A stretch of 64,000 nucleotides of DNA from Cyanophora paradoxa (lineage: Eukaryota > Glaucocystophyceae > Cyanophorales > Cyanophoraceae). The translations under genes and the position numbers were made by a program. The notes below the pieces were generated by a model. That model was not told where the DNA came from. It did no database searches and worked only from the letters and a program-made list of their open reading frames with translations. Below, piece by piece: positions 49,101 through 59,384 of the stretch. How positions within the stretch are numbered: position 1 is the stretch's first letter; the number at the start of each line of letters is the position of its first letter. The DNA is taken from contig QPMI01000022.1 in NCBI GenBank assembly GCA_004431415.1, forward strand, positions 248,001-312,000. The letters run 5' to 3'.

Positions 49101-51415
49101 GAAGGAGGGGGTCCACGGCGTCGAAGGCCCCGCAGACCTCCGCCGCCAGCCGCCTGCGGGGGACGGGCAGGGTGGGTGGCGAAGGTGGGTGGACGGGGCG
49201 GAGGGAGGGTGGGGGATGGGGGGAGGGGGGGGGAGGGAGGGGGGATGAGGGAAGTGGGGCGAGGAGTGGGGTGTAGAAGGGGTGCGGAGGGAGGGGAGGG
49301 TGTCGGAGGGGGAGGAGGAGGCGCTGGGGGAGGGGGGAGGGGGGGCGGAGGGGTAAGAGAGGGAGAGTCAAAGAGGTGGACGGAGGGCTGCGGGGCGGGG
49401 CGGGGCGGGGCGGGGCGGGGTGGGTGGGGGTGGGGGGGGGTAGGGGGGGCACTCGAGGAGGCCGGGTACGCGGGCGCCGGCCTGGGAACCGCCGCAGTAG
49501 TGCTCGACGACCACGTCCGCAGCGTGCGCCGCCCGCCACCCCGCCGCCCAGTTCGCCAGCAGCGCTGTCCGCCCGCGCTCGGTCAGTTCCAAGCGATGAG
49601 ATCTTATGTTATGCCATGAGCTCACCTGACTTTCCAGCGCCGGGGGGCCCCGAGACGGCGGCGATCCCCTCCGAGTCCGAGCCCGCGTACCTGTCCCAGA
49701 TAAGGTATAAGAAGTTAGCCGCAGAATCGAAGTAAGATTATCTTGCTGTTTCGGACCGGTCGAGGGCCTCGAGGGCGGCCCGTTGCGGCACGTAGATGCG
49801 CTGCCGCGCCGCCGCGAACGCGCCGTGCGCCGCCCGCTCCTCCTCGAGCCAGTCCCGCCCCGCAGACTCCGGGAAGTCCCGCTCGATGAGCTGAGGAGAG
49901 AACAAAGGAGAAAGAAGATTAAAAACGAGCCGTCCTCTAGCTGTTTTAACCTTAAGCTTTACCGCTCACCGAGGCGAGGTCGTCGTGGACCAGCTCGGCG
50001 AGGCGCGCCGGGCTCCCGTACTCCTCCCCGCAGACCCGCAGCCCGGCCCGCCGGATCTCGCCCTTGAGCGCCGCGAGGCGCTCCCGGGCGTAGGGGCCCT
50101 CCGGCTCCGAGCGCGCCGCGTCGGCCGCGACCATAGCCTGCGAGAGCAGTTAGCTAATCAAGAAACAACCAGTGAAGAAAGGTATGTTAAAAAAAACCTG
50201 GGAGGCGTAGTAGAAGAGGGCGTTCTCGCGCTGCGCCGGCGCGTCCCGGAGCGCCCCCGCCACGATCTCCAGCTGCGAAGGTAAGACTTCAGCTTTGGAA
50301 GATAGATAGATAGAACAGACGAGAGGGGCGCGCGCGCCTCGGTGACGGAGCGCTGGCGGAGGGGCCCGACGAAGGGGTACTCGGCCTGCGCGAGGTCCAG
50401 CGTCCGCTCGAGGAGCTCGTCCCGCCCGGCCCCGGGCGCCGCGTGCCACCCGTAGCGGCCCTGCGGAGGAGGAGAAGTTAGGCGAAGTGCGAACGAAGTC
50501 TTCAGAGGGGGGGGGGGGACGGGCCTTCAGAAAGGCGACGAAGTACTTGGAGCGGTCGACCTCGCGGAGGCAGAGGAGGGCGACCCTACCCCCCTGCACC
50601 GCCTCGTCCGAGATTCCCCTGCCCCGCGCGCCCCAGATCAAATTCGATTTGGGACTCGAATTTCTCGGGCGCGGGGGGCGCGGGGGCGCGGGCGCGCCAG
50701 CGGAGGTCGAGGGGTACGAAGAAGAGGCCACGGGAGGAGCAGAGGCGGCGCAGGCGCGGCACCGCCGACTTGAAGATGTGGTCCCGCTGCGAGGGCGCGC
50801 GAGCGGCCGCACGGCGATCGGGCCGGGCCGCGCGAGGGTGGGGTCGGGTCCTCGCGCCGGCCGCACTCACCTCCTCCTGCATGTCTCTGAAGGTCGACGA
50901 CAGGAAGACCTGCCGGCCCGCGGCGCGTCGGCGGCGGGCGCGACGGCGCGCGGTGCAGGCGGCGCCGGCCGCGGGCCGGGCCGGGCGCTCTAGATCGAGG
51001 TCTAGGACTCCGCGCGCGGACGAAGCGCTGCGTGGGGTCGCACGCGGATGGTGCGGTTGTCGAGGTTGAGGTTGGCGGCCGCCGGGCGAGCGGCGGCTGC
51101 GGCGGGCCGCGGAAGGGCCTGGTCTCCGAGTCGCACATCGACCTGGCTCGGTGTGGCCAGCGTTGGGGGTTCCAGGCGTACACCATGCACGATGCGCGAT
51201 CCTGCGGTCGCGCCGATCGGCGCGGGGGCCGCAGCCGGTCCAGGAGGCGCCGCGGCGCGGTGTTGGCCATGGACGACAGCGGCCGCGGCCGGCGCGTGGG
51301 CAGCTGAGGAGGGCGCGGCTGGAGCTGGCGGCATCTGAGCGCCGACCGGAGCAGGAAGGACGTATTCGCGGGCCTGCACGGGGCCCTCCGCTGGCTTCGC
51401 CGAACAGCAACCCAT
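43154..51415 (-). CDS. Nephrocystin-3-like protein: myristoylation site, DUF4062, P-loop NTPase, TPRs
   Basis: Starts at ATG 51415 with MGCCSAKP, a classic N-myristoylation plus palmitoylation signal, then an Ala/Pro-rich linker. Exons at about 50.93-50.2 kb give a DUF4062-like domain: VFLSSTFRDMQEE, RDHIFKSAVPRLRRL, FFVPLDLRWGISDEAV, KYFVAFLKGRYGWHA, RSVTELEIVAGALRD. A STAND/NACHT-type NTPase follows with P-loop GIAAVSGPPGAGKS (49640) and RRLVLVLDALDQ (48930, Walker B-like). From about 47 to 43.15 kb come at least eight kinesin-light-chain-type TPRs (RALGISERALPAMHPHLAP, RALAINERARGPNHPEA, SCAALEAALGPAHPDFGAAL), ending AEIRRQYGIE and stop at 43154. The same order (lipidated N-terminus, NTPase, TPRs) is known from nephrocystin-3 of cilia; a ciliary scaffold role is inferred. 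Many introns, several with GC donors (for example after CLREVDRSKYF...LK and RSVTE). Parts between 48.6 and 46.3 kb are only approximate. Confidence 0.83.
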
Positions 51416-51746
51416 CGCGGAGAGCGAAACCCGCTCTTCAGTAAGGCGCAGGTTGACCGAGAGATCGCAGCTGCGGCGCTGGAGTCGGTCTCTCGGAAGC
51501 TGAGCTGGTTCCGAGCGTTTTCCTGCGACTGTAGCCCCCCCCCTCCCTCCCCCCAGCCCCGCCTTTCCTGTAGCCCCCGGACGGCACTTACAGAGCAGCC
51601 AGCAGGTCAGCCGGGCATCTCCCGCAGCTCCAAGCGCGGATTTGTGGCGAAACAGCTCCTTGCCTAGCTTTAGAAGCGTTTTAGTCAGGCGGAGTGCTGG
51701 TTGGTGGACGCCCGCCGAGGAGACCCCGCCCGCAGCAGACGCGGCC
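51416..51746. promoter_or_regulatory. 331-bp head-to-head spacer, nephrocystin-3-like (-) and Ala-rich gene (+)
   Basis: Divergent start codons with no gene between them. A pyrimidine-rich stretch at 51530-51575 (CCCCCCCCTCC-type) lies in the middle. Shared promoter inferred from layout. Confidence 0.4.
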
Positions 51747-53496
51747 ATGGATCTCGGGGCCTATTTGAACTGGCTGTCCTCCACGGAAGGCGAAGCGGCG
51801 GGGAAGACGTCGCCAACCGCATCGCCGCCGTCGTCGCCCCGCGCCCGCTCTGTTTCGCCCTCGAGCTCGGGTCCAGGCCACGACCGGGTACTGAGCACCG
51901 TGAGGCATAAGCCGATCGAGCTGCCGCCGCCCGGTTACCAGCAGAAGCATGCGGCGGCGAAGGCGGCCCGCCACGCAGCGCACGCCAAGGGCCACGCGCA
52001 CAAGACGAGCGACACGGTGCTCGCGGCGATGATGAAGCGATACGAGGCACGCGAGAAGATGACGAAGGTGCCGCCGGACCGCCGGGGGCGAATCGAACCC
52101 CGAGCCGCGCGAGGCTGACCCACGCGGCCCGCGGCAGGCGCTGCACGCGGCGCAGGCGGCGGTGGAGAGCAAGGGGAAGGCGGGGTTGGACGCCGCCGTG
52201 CAGAAGGTGGACGAGGCGGTGTGCGGGCGGGCCGCGAAGGCGGCCGGCAAGTCGGGCGCCAAGGCCAAGCCCGTCGTCGTCAAGGTCGCCACCGCCTGCG
52301 ACGGCCTCCACCTCGTGCGTCAGATCAAATTCGCTTTTGAATTCGAATTCGATCCGATCCGGTCCGGCGGGCGCAGGCGCAGGATACGAAGTCCGTCGCG
52401 GCGGTCGGCGTGGCGCTGGAGGGCATCCGGTCCCTGCTGGGCATCCCCGCCCGGCAGGTCCACTCGGCCGAGAAGGACGCGCACCGGGCAATGCACGCGC
52501 AGAAGACCGCCGAGGCGCGCGCCACCGCCGAGGCCAACATCCAGCTGGTCGGCCTGCCGCTCCCTCCCTTCGAATTCGATCCATGACCGGGCGGCTCGGG
52601 GCGGGGCAGGACGTGGCGGCGATGCGGGCGGCCGGGGGCAAGGGCGCCGCGGCCGAGCAGGCGATGCACGCCCTCCGCGCGCACCTCGTGGAGAAGGCGG
52701 CGCTCTCCGGCCCCGCCGCCTTCGCGCGGGGCAAGGCCGCCCCCCCGGCCGAGCAGAAGGCCGCCCGGGCGGCACTGAAGGCCGCCGTCGCGGGCCACGA
52801 TCTCCCCGGCGTCGAGCGCGCGCTGGACGCTATGCGGGTACGCCTTTTTCGATCTTTTGGGAGAGGCGAAGGCCGACCGGGCGGCAGGTCTCGCTGGGAC
52901 TCGAGCCCGAGCACCCGACGGGCTCCTCCTCCTCCCCCTCCTCGTCGGCCCCCGCCAAGGGCGCCGCCGCCCACGTCCCGGCCTCCTTCTCCTCCTCCAC
53001 GCCCTCCCCCGCCAGCACCGCCCCCCCGCCCGCCAAGCCGGCCGGCGCCGCCGTCTCCGCCGCCCCGAAGGCCGTTTCCGTCGTCGTCCAGGCGCCGGCT
53101 TCCGCTCCGGCCCCGGCGGCGCCTGCCAAGGCCGCCGTTCCGGCCACCGCCCCGGCCGCCGCCCCGTCCCCCTCCTCCTCGGGGACGGTGGTCTTCCTGG
53201 TGCGGCACGAGGGCCCCGCCTCGGGCCCTGCGGCGCCGCCGGCGCCTGCTCCGGCGGGCAAGGTCAGCGTCTCGAAGGTCGACCCGTCGCCCTCGACGAC
53301 GTACCGATTCGCGATCGACAACACCGCCGAGGCCGCCGACGAGCTGGAGGCGGGGGGCGGCGGGGCGCAGGAGGACGGCGGAGACGCCCTCGCCCAGCCC
53401 CCCGACGACGGCGGGGGGTACGGGGCCCTCGCCTCGGGGCCCGCCTCCCTCGCCTGGCACTGGGAGGACGCCGAGGCGCCCTCCTGCTCCTGGTAG
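51747..53496 (+). CDS. Unrecognised Ala-rich protein
   Basis: Five exons (51747-52067, 52138-52314, 52377-52547, 52610-52837, 52888-53496) join in phase into 502 codons including stop. The start MDLGAYLNWLSSTEGEAAGK is followed by a Ser/Pro-rich, basic region, then long Ala/Lys/Glu helices (KHAAAKAARHAAHAKGHAHK, ALHAAQAAVESKGKAGLDAA, HAQKTAEARATAEANIQL). The last exon holds an Ala/Pro/Ser low-complexity tract, a short conserved-looking stretch (STTYRFAIDNTAEAADEL) and an acidic tail ending WHWEDAEAPSCSW. Helical, possibly coiled-coil; no family recognised. It might be a scaffold or DNA-associated protein, but nothing in the sequence decides this. Confidence 0.7.
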
Positions 53497-53951
53497 ACGT
53501 AGACCTCTGCCTTTGAATTTCATGGCGGATAGACGTCGACCTTGGAGCTCTTCCTTTAAATTTCACGGCGGACCGAGGCTCGAAAAATATCGAAGCTAAA
53601 GCTCGGGCAAGGGGCGGCACCACGCCGCGCCAGCTTCACCGTCGACGTCGCCATCGGCCGCGGGCGTGCGCGTCTCTGAGATCTTCCAGAAGGGCCGCTT
53701 GTAGCATGACAGCAGACGTTAACGGCACATGCATGTGGCACCGGCGAACAGCGCCGGCGCCCGCGCCGGCTCCGGCGGTGCACGTGAGCGCGGTGACCAA
53801 GCCGCTGAAATCTTGAAGCGGCCCGGCGGGGGCGCAAGCCGCTACACGGTTGAAGCGGGGGCGCAAGCCGCTGAAATCTTGTACCCGTACAGAAGCCGCA
53901 CTTCGTGCTGTTGGGCGGCCCAGGGCTGTGGCGGCTTGCGGCTGCCGCGCC
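53497..53951. other. Intergenic region with short direct repeats
   Basis: 455 bp upstream of the ANKRD13-type gene. AAGCCGCTGAAATCTTG occurs at about 53800 and 53866, and GGGGGCGCAAGCCGCT twice between them. No gene seen. Confidence 0.5.
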
Positions 53952-56912
53952 ATGTTCAAATCCTTCAGCTTTGGCAAGTCGTCGGCCAAGGAGAAGGAGG
54001 CCGAGGCCCAGCGCGCCCTCAAAGCTCAGCGAAAGCTCGTTGCCAACGACCTGCACCAGGATGGCGAGCAACCAAGCCCCGCCGCACTTGCGCCGCCGCC
54101 CCCCAGCTGGCGCTCTGTTGACCGGGCGCGGCTGCGCAGAGCCGCCAGGGCTGGAAGATCTCCTCGAGGATGCGCTCCTCGAGGCGACGCCGGAGTCCCC
54201 CATGGGCATCATTCAGACGCTGGAGGTGCGCGGGGCGCTATGCTTCTTCTGCTGCTCGCCGTTGAGCGCTCCCGCCCGCAGGTCGCCACCCAGCACGACG
54301 AGCGCCAGACGCTGGAGCTGTTCTCCACAGTAATTCACAACTCCAGCGTGCTGAGGCCGCCGCCCGGGACGAAGGACGTGCAGCCGGGGACCCGCCCGGA
54401 CTCGGAGCGCATCATCGTCGTAAGCCGCCTCACGCTCGGGTCGCCGCGCCGCCTTCTGAGCGCGCGAGCAGGCCTTCCGGGAGGTGCTGCACGGGTTCAT
54501 GACGGAGGAGCAGCCGGATGTGGATCTGGACCACCCGGGCCCCGTCTTCAACCGCGTGATGGAGATCTTCCGCGCCGCGCTGCAGCAGGAGGAGGCACAC
54601 CTGCAGCGCATCGGCCTCGAGGACGTCGAGCTGCTCCGCGAGGAGAGCGAGGAGCGCGACGTGCGCACCGCGCCCCCCGCCGCGCCCCCGCCCCCGCCGC
54701 CGCCGCCTGACGCCGCGGCGCGGCGCGGCACGGCAGAGCGTCGGCGCGCACGACGAGAACTTCGATCAGTCCAGCGCGTTCTTTCTGCACCGCGCCGTGC
54801 GCCTCCTTGCCTCCCTCCCCCCCTTTCCGCCGCGCGGGGCGCGGGCGCGGGCCGAGGCGGGCGGGCGGCGGGGCGCGGCGCAGGTCTGGTTCAACGACGA
54901 GCGGGCGCTGGGCGAGATCCTGTTCAACCCGGAGCCCGACCGCCCGCCCAACGTCAACGAGTACGACCTCCGCGGGAACACGGTCCGCGGCGCCCGCCCC
55001 ACCGCCCCGCCCCGCCCCGCCCCGCCCCGCCCCGCCCCGCCCCGCCCCGCCCCGCCTGTCCGACCGGTCTCGCCGGCCCGCAGCCCCTTCACCTTGCTGT
55101 GCGCCTCGGCAACGCGGCGGCCGTGCGGCTCCTGATCGACCACGGTGCGCCCCCGCCCCCCTCCCCATTCCGCGCCCCCGCGCCCGCGCCAAGTACGACG
55201 ACGCTGACGCTGCGCCTCGCCCGGCGGCGCGCAGGGGCGGACCCGAAGAAGAAGAACGCGCACGGGTGGACGGTTCTGGACGAGGCCGTAGCCACGGGCG
55301 ACCAGGTGCGCCTAGATCGCTCGATACGCGTTAGCGGTACGCGTCGTTCAACGCGCGCTCGCTCGCCCCAGGACGTGGTCACGGCGGTCTACGTCGGCAT
55401 GCAGCGGGCGGCGTGGCAGAAGTGGTGCGAGCGGAAGGAGTACATCATGGCGGCGCTCGAGAAGCTCCCGGACTTCTACATGGAGCTCAAGTGGGAGTTC
55501 GAGTCGGGCTTCATGCCCTTCGTCAACGCCATGGCGCCCTCCGACGTCTACCGCATCTGGAAGAAGCGTAGCAGCGTCCGCATCGACACGACCCTCGTCG
55601 GCTTCGACAACTTCAAGGCCGTCCGCGGCTCGCTCTCGATCCTGTTCATGGGCTCCAACTCGGACTGCCCCGGGGACGTCTTCATTGTGGACCGCGAGGA
55701 GCGGACGATCCTGGACGCCCTCCAGAAGCTGCGGGACCCGTCCCCGGACGAGGTCGTCGACGAGGTCGAGGCGATCATGCGGGCGGATTTGATGCAGGGC
55801 CGCCTCAACGCCAAGGACCTCGCCTTCGAGCCGGCCAAGACGCTGCTGGGCAACCCGAAGGTGGAGGCCGTCGGCCGCTGGCGCAACACGCGCGTCTACG
55901 AGGCGGGCGGGACGTTCACGGTCAAGATCCTGCGCCGCAAGGTCGACGTCAAGTGGCTCGACGCCAAGCGCAAGGCCGAGGAGGCGGAGCGGAAGCGGAG
56001 GGACATGGAGATCCTGAAGGAGAACGAGCGGCGCGACCGGATGCTCCGGGGCATGCCCCCGCTCGAGGAGAACGAGCAGGCGATCGGCTCGACCAAGTGG
56101 AAGCGGTACCCCTTCAAGAAGAACGAGGAGCCGGCGGAGACGGACATCGCGACGCGCAAGGCGGCCGCCGACGCCCTCCGCCGCCGCAAGGCCCTCGAGG
56201 CCGTCGAGAAGCGCCGCGCCGCAGTGCGTCGTCGTACCCCCCCTCGTCTTTTATCCCCCGCCCGAGCCCGAGCCTCGCAGGCGGCGGCGCGGACGACGAC
56301 GGCGGGGGGGGTACCCTTCGCTGGCCCCACGAGGGAGTCGCAGGCGGCGGCGGCGTCCTCCTCCCCCCGGGGCGCGGGCGTATCCCTCCGCAACATGTTC
56401 CCCGGGGCCAACTCGCACAGCAAGCCGGCGGCGGGGCCCTCGGGGGCGGGGGCGGGGGCGGCCGGGCCGAGCCGTGCGGCTGCGCTCTTCGGCGGGCTCC
56501 TCAGGCGCAAGCACGTGGCGGCCAGGCACCTGCGGATCCAGCCGCCGGACTTGCCGGCCTACGAGGACTACTTCGACCCGGTCAAGGCCGCCGAGGCGAC
56601 CGAGGCCATCCGCAAGACCAAGTGCGTCGTCTAGCTGTCTACGCGGATCCGACTGAGCAATCTAATCTAAGCTGATCTAGCTATCCAAACTAATCCAATC
56701 TAACTGAGCAATCTAATGTAGACTGATCTCTAACGTTTTCCTCTAGGGAGAAAGACAGCACGACGACGACCAAGTCGATCTTCAAGTTCGCGAAGGCGGC
56801 GGCGCGGCAGCCGAAGCTCAAGGACGGTACCCCCGACGTCGTCCGCAAGACCGAGTTCAGGAGGAAGGCGCGCTATCCCCCCCCCCCCCTCCCCCGCTCC
56901 CCCCCTCCCCCC

Positions 56913-56947
<35 letters not shown>

Positions 56948-57689
56948 TTCTCCGCACATTTTCTTCCCTCCTCTCCTCGCGCCCTGCCCCACCCCGCCCC
57001 GAGCTCGGCCGCTTCGCTCGACCCCCCTCCGCCCTTTCTTCCCTTCACGCTCCCCTACCCTCCCCCTCCACTTCCCACCCCGCCCCCACGCCCCGCTCCG
57101 CTTACCCTTCCCGCTCTGATCAACGTCCCCGCAGGTCAAGGCGACGGTCTGGCTCTCGGAGGAGTTCGACATCTCCGTACCGGACATCGTGCGCTCTGTA
57201 CCCCCGGCCCCTGCCCCCCCCTTCCCGCTTTAGATGCCCCGAACATCCCCCTCCCTTTTCCTCCCCGCCCCGCCCTAAGACGCTGCGCGTCAGATCCCGG
57301 TGATCGACATCATCGCGTCGACGGCGCCGAACAAGTACATGGGGAAGCTGAAGGACCTCATGGCCCTCAAGTTCCCCGAGGGCCTCTTCCCCGTCCGCAT
57401 CTCCGTACCCCTCATGCTCTCCGTCAGCGGTGAGCTAGCCGTCGTCTCCGGCCTCGCCGATCCACCCGCCCGCCGGCTACTGACTCGCTGTACCCCAGCG
57501 ACGATCACGTTCCAGCGGTTCGAGCGCGTCTCGAACATCGCGGACGAGGTCTTCCTCGTACCCCCCGACTACCGCGCCCGCGTGCCGGGCTCGGCCGAGG
57601 ACCAGATGCTCCAGCACCTCAAGACGCTGCAGACCAAGACGGAGGGCCAGCAGGCCGTCGGCAAGGGCTTCGACTGGATGCACCGCTGA
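53952..57689 (+). CDS. ANKRD13-family ankyrin-repeat / GPCR-chaperone domain protein
   Basis: About 15 exons from ATG 53952 (MFKSFSFGKSSAKEKEAEAQ) to TGA 57687-57689. A helical N-terminal part (ERQTLELFSTVIHNSSVL, FREVLHGFMTEEQPDVDLD) precedes two ankyrin repeats (GNTPLHLAVRLGNAAAVRLL, KNAHGWTVLDEAVATGDQ). The GPCR-chaperone domain follows: LEKLPDFYMELKWEFES, FVNAMAPSDVYRIWKK, IDTTLVGFDNFKAVRGSLS, then after a charged coiled region KATVWLSEEFDISVPDI, KFPEGLFPVRISVPLM and TITFQRF. In animals these proteins bind ubiquitinated membrane receptors on endosomes; the ubiquitin-interacting motifs found there were not recognised here. GC donors at about 54064 and 56868. The intron at 56868-57134 contains more than 30 consecutive C. 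In-frame TAG at 56632 is avoided by splicing AA/GTGCGTCG at 56621 to 56747. Confidence 0.88.
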
Positions 57690-57896
57690 GGGCCCGGCCC
57701 GGCCCCCGCGCTCAACCCCTATCCCGCTCCCACCCTTTTCTCCCTCTACCCCTGTACAGTTTGCGCCCCGCCCTCTCGCCCTCTCCAATTTCAAGAACCA
57801 GCCCAGTGCAGCAGCGCCAGCTCCGCGAAGCGACGGGAAGGGAATGGGATAACCGACAAGATCCTGGCGGGAGGGCCGGAGGCCGGCTAGCGCTAG
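57690..57896. other. Tail-to-tail spacer
   Basis: 207 bp between the stop codons of convergent genes; pyrimidine-rich at first, no signal recognised. Confidence 0.4.
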
Positions 57897-59035
57897 CTAG
57901 TGGAATCCGCTGGCAAGGCGCTCTCGGACCTCGCGCCAGTTGGCGACGCGCCGCACGCCCGGCGGCTCGGACTCGCCCGGGGCGCACTTGCCCCACATGT
58001 ACCGCCCCTCCCAGTCGAAGAGGAGCACCTGGCGGCCCGGGCGGGTTCGGCTCGACTCGGATCAAATTCGATCCGGGGCGCGGGACGGCGGACCTCGATC
58101 CCGTGCGCGGCGCACTGCTTGGCGTAGACGAGCGAGTCGTCGATGAGGAGGCGGGCCCCGACGTCCCCGCACATGTCCGGCTTCGAGCGCTTGGCGCCCG
58201 TCAGCCCGTAGTGGTTCCCGAACAGAATGCCCTGCAGGGACCCAGGCCTCAGCGCGGGCGCAAGGAGGAGACGGACGGAGCGGGCGCCGCGCCTTGAAGA
58301 TGCCCGCGTAGTGCCGGGCGAGCCACTGCGCGTCGGGGCGGACGAATCAATTCGCAGCGGAGCGCGGGGACGGGGGCGCGCGCGGGGCGGCGTCTCACCT
58401 CCTTGGTGATCTGCTCGATTGCGCTCTGGCGGGATGTGATGACGACAAAGTCATAGCGGTCCCTAAACTCCTCCAGCACGTCGTGCGCCCCGGGCACCAG
58501 CGCTGCGCCCGCGGCCGCGGCCGGCCGCGCGCCTGGTCATCGCGCGCCGCGACCGCTAGCTGTAGGCTGCGTGCGGCACGCGAGCGCACGGATGTCCTGG
58601 AAGTACTTGCTCTCGAAGAAGGCGTGCACCTTCTCCGTGGCCTCGTCGTTCGTGCCGCCCCAGACCTCGCAGAACGTGTACGAGTGAAAGTCCTGCAGCT
58701 TGAGCTGCGTGTTGTAGGTCGCGTTGTGGAACTCGACGAGGGGCACGACGAACTGCCCGAGCACTGCGCGGAGCTCGAGGCTGTGAGCGCGGCGCTGGGC
58801 GGTACACTAACCATGGCCGCGAGCGCTTCGTATGCACGCTGCAGCTGGGCGAGCTAGCGGCCGCGCGCGGCATCACGCCGGGGCGCAGCGATCAACCTCA
58901 TAAGGCGCTGGAGAGCCCTCGCGCACCTTCGTCGAGATCCACGGCGATGACCGGTTTGCTGAAGTGGGCGCCGGGCCCGAGCAGCGGCGGCGCTCCCGGA
59001 ACCTCCACGCCATGATCAGCAGGCGTCGGGGCCAT
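57897..59035 (-). CDS. HAD-superfamily hydrolase (5'-nucleotidase-like)
   Basis: Six exons (about 59035-58927, 58763-58590, 58502-58399, 58325-58293, 58231-58094, 58028-57897) join in phase into 230 codons including stop. HAD motif I is HFSKPVIAVDLDEVLGQF (nucleophile Asp in DLDE), motif II is YDFVVITSRQ, and the region of motifs III-IV is KPDMCGDVGARLLIDDSLVY. SYTFCEVWGGTNDEATEKV and the C-terminal VLLFDWEGRYMWGKC match a plant and algal HAD family related to 5'(3')-deoxyribonucleotidases. A phosphatase acting on a small phosphate ester is likely; the substrate is unknown. The 33-nt exon 4 is followed by a GC-donor intron. The start ATG (59035) directly follows an acceptor-like CGCAG, so a 5' leader exon is possible. 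Confidence 0.85.
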
Positions 59036-59384
59036 CTGCGACGTCGACGTCGACGCAGTCCGATAGCCTTCCAAACTGGGTACGCAATATCGGCCTGCCA
59101 GACTGTCATGTACAGGTCGAGATGACTCGGCGATCGGCAGTTAAAAAGCAGTGATCGGCACTAAGCCATCAGCAGTGAGTCGGTTGTGAAGCTGCTAGTT
59201 CTGCGCAGGCGCCGGCTTAGTTCTGACGCGTACGGCGCCGGCTTAGTTCAGCACGATCATGATCGGTTCAGCATCATGATCATGATCAGTCATCATAGCC
59301 TAGTAGCATGCATGCGATAAGCTGATTTCGGAACTTCGGAAGCGAACTCCGCCGCGGCGCCGGCGCGCGCGCGGTGCCGCGATC
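59036..59384. promoter_or_regulatory. Head-to-head spacer, HAD gene (-) and RING gene (+)
   Basis: 349 bp with repeated short words: GCGCCGGCTTAGTTC twice (about 59209 and 59231) and clustered ATCATGATC palindromes at 59256-59290. Shared promoter inferred. Confidence 0.45.

Noticed and set aside
56474..56637. TAG at 56632 as the end of the ANKRD13-type protein
   Set aside because: A donor at 56621 joined to 56747 restores KTKEKDSTTTTKSIFKFAKA and leads on to the conserved C-terminal part of the family.
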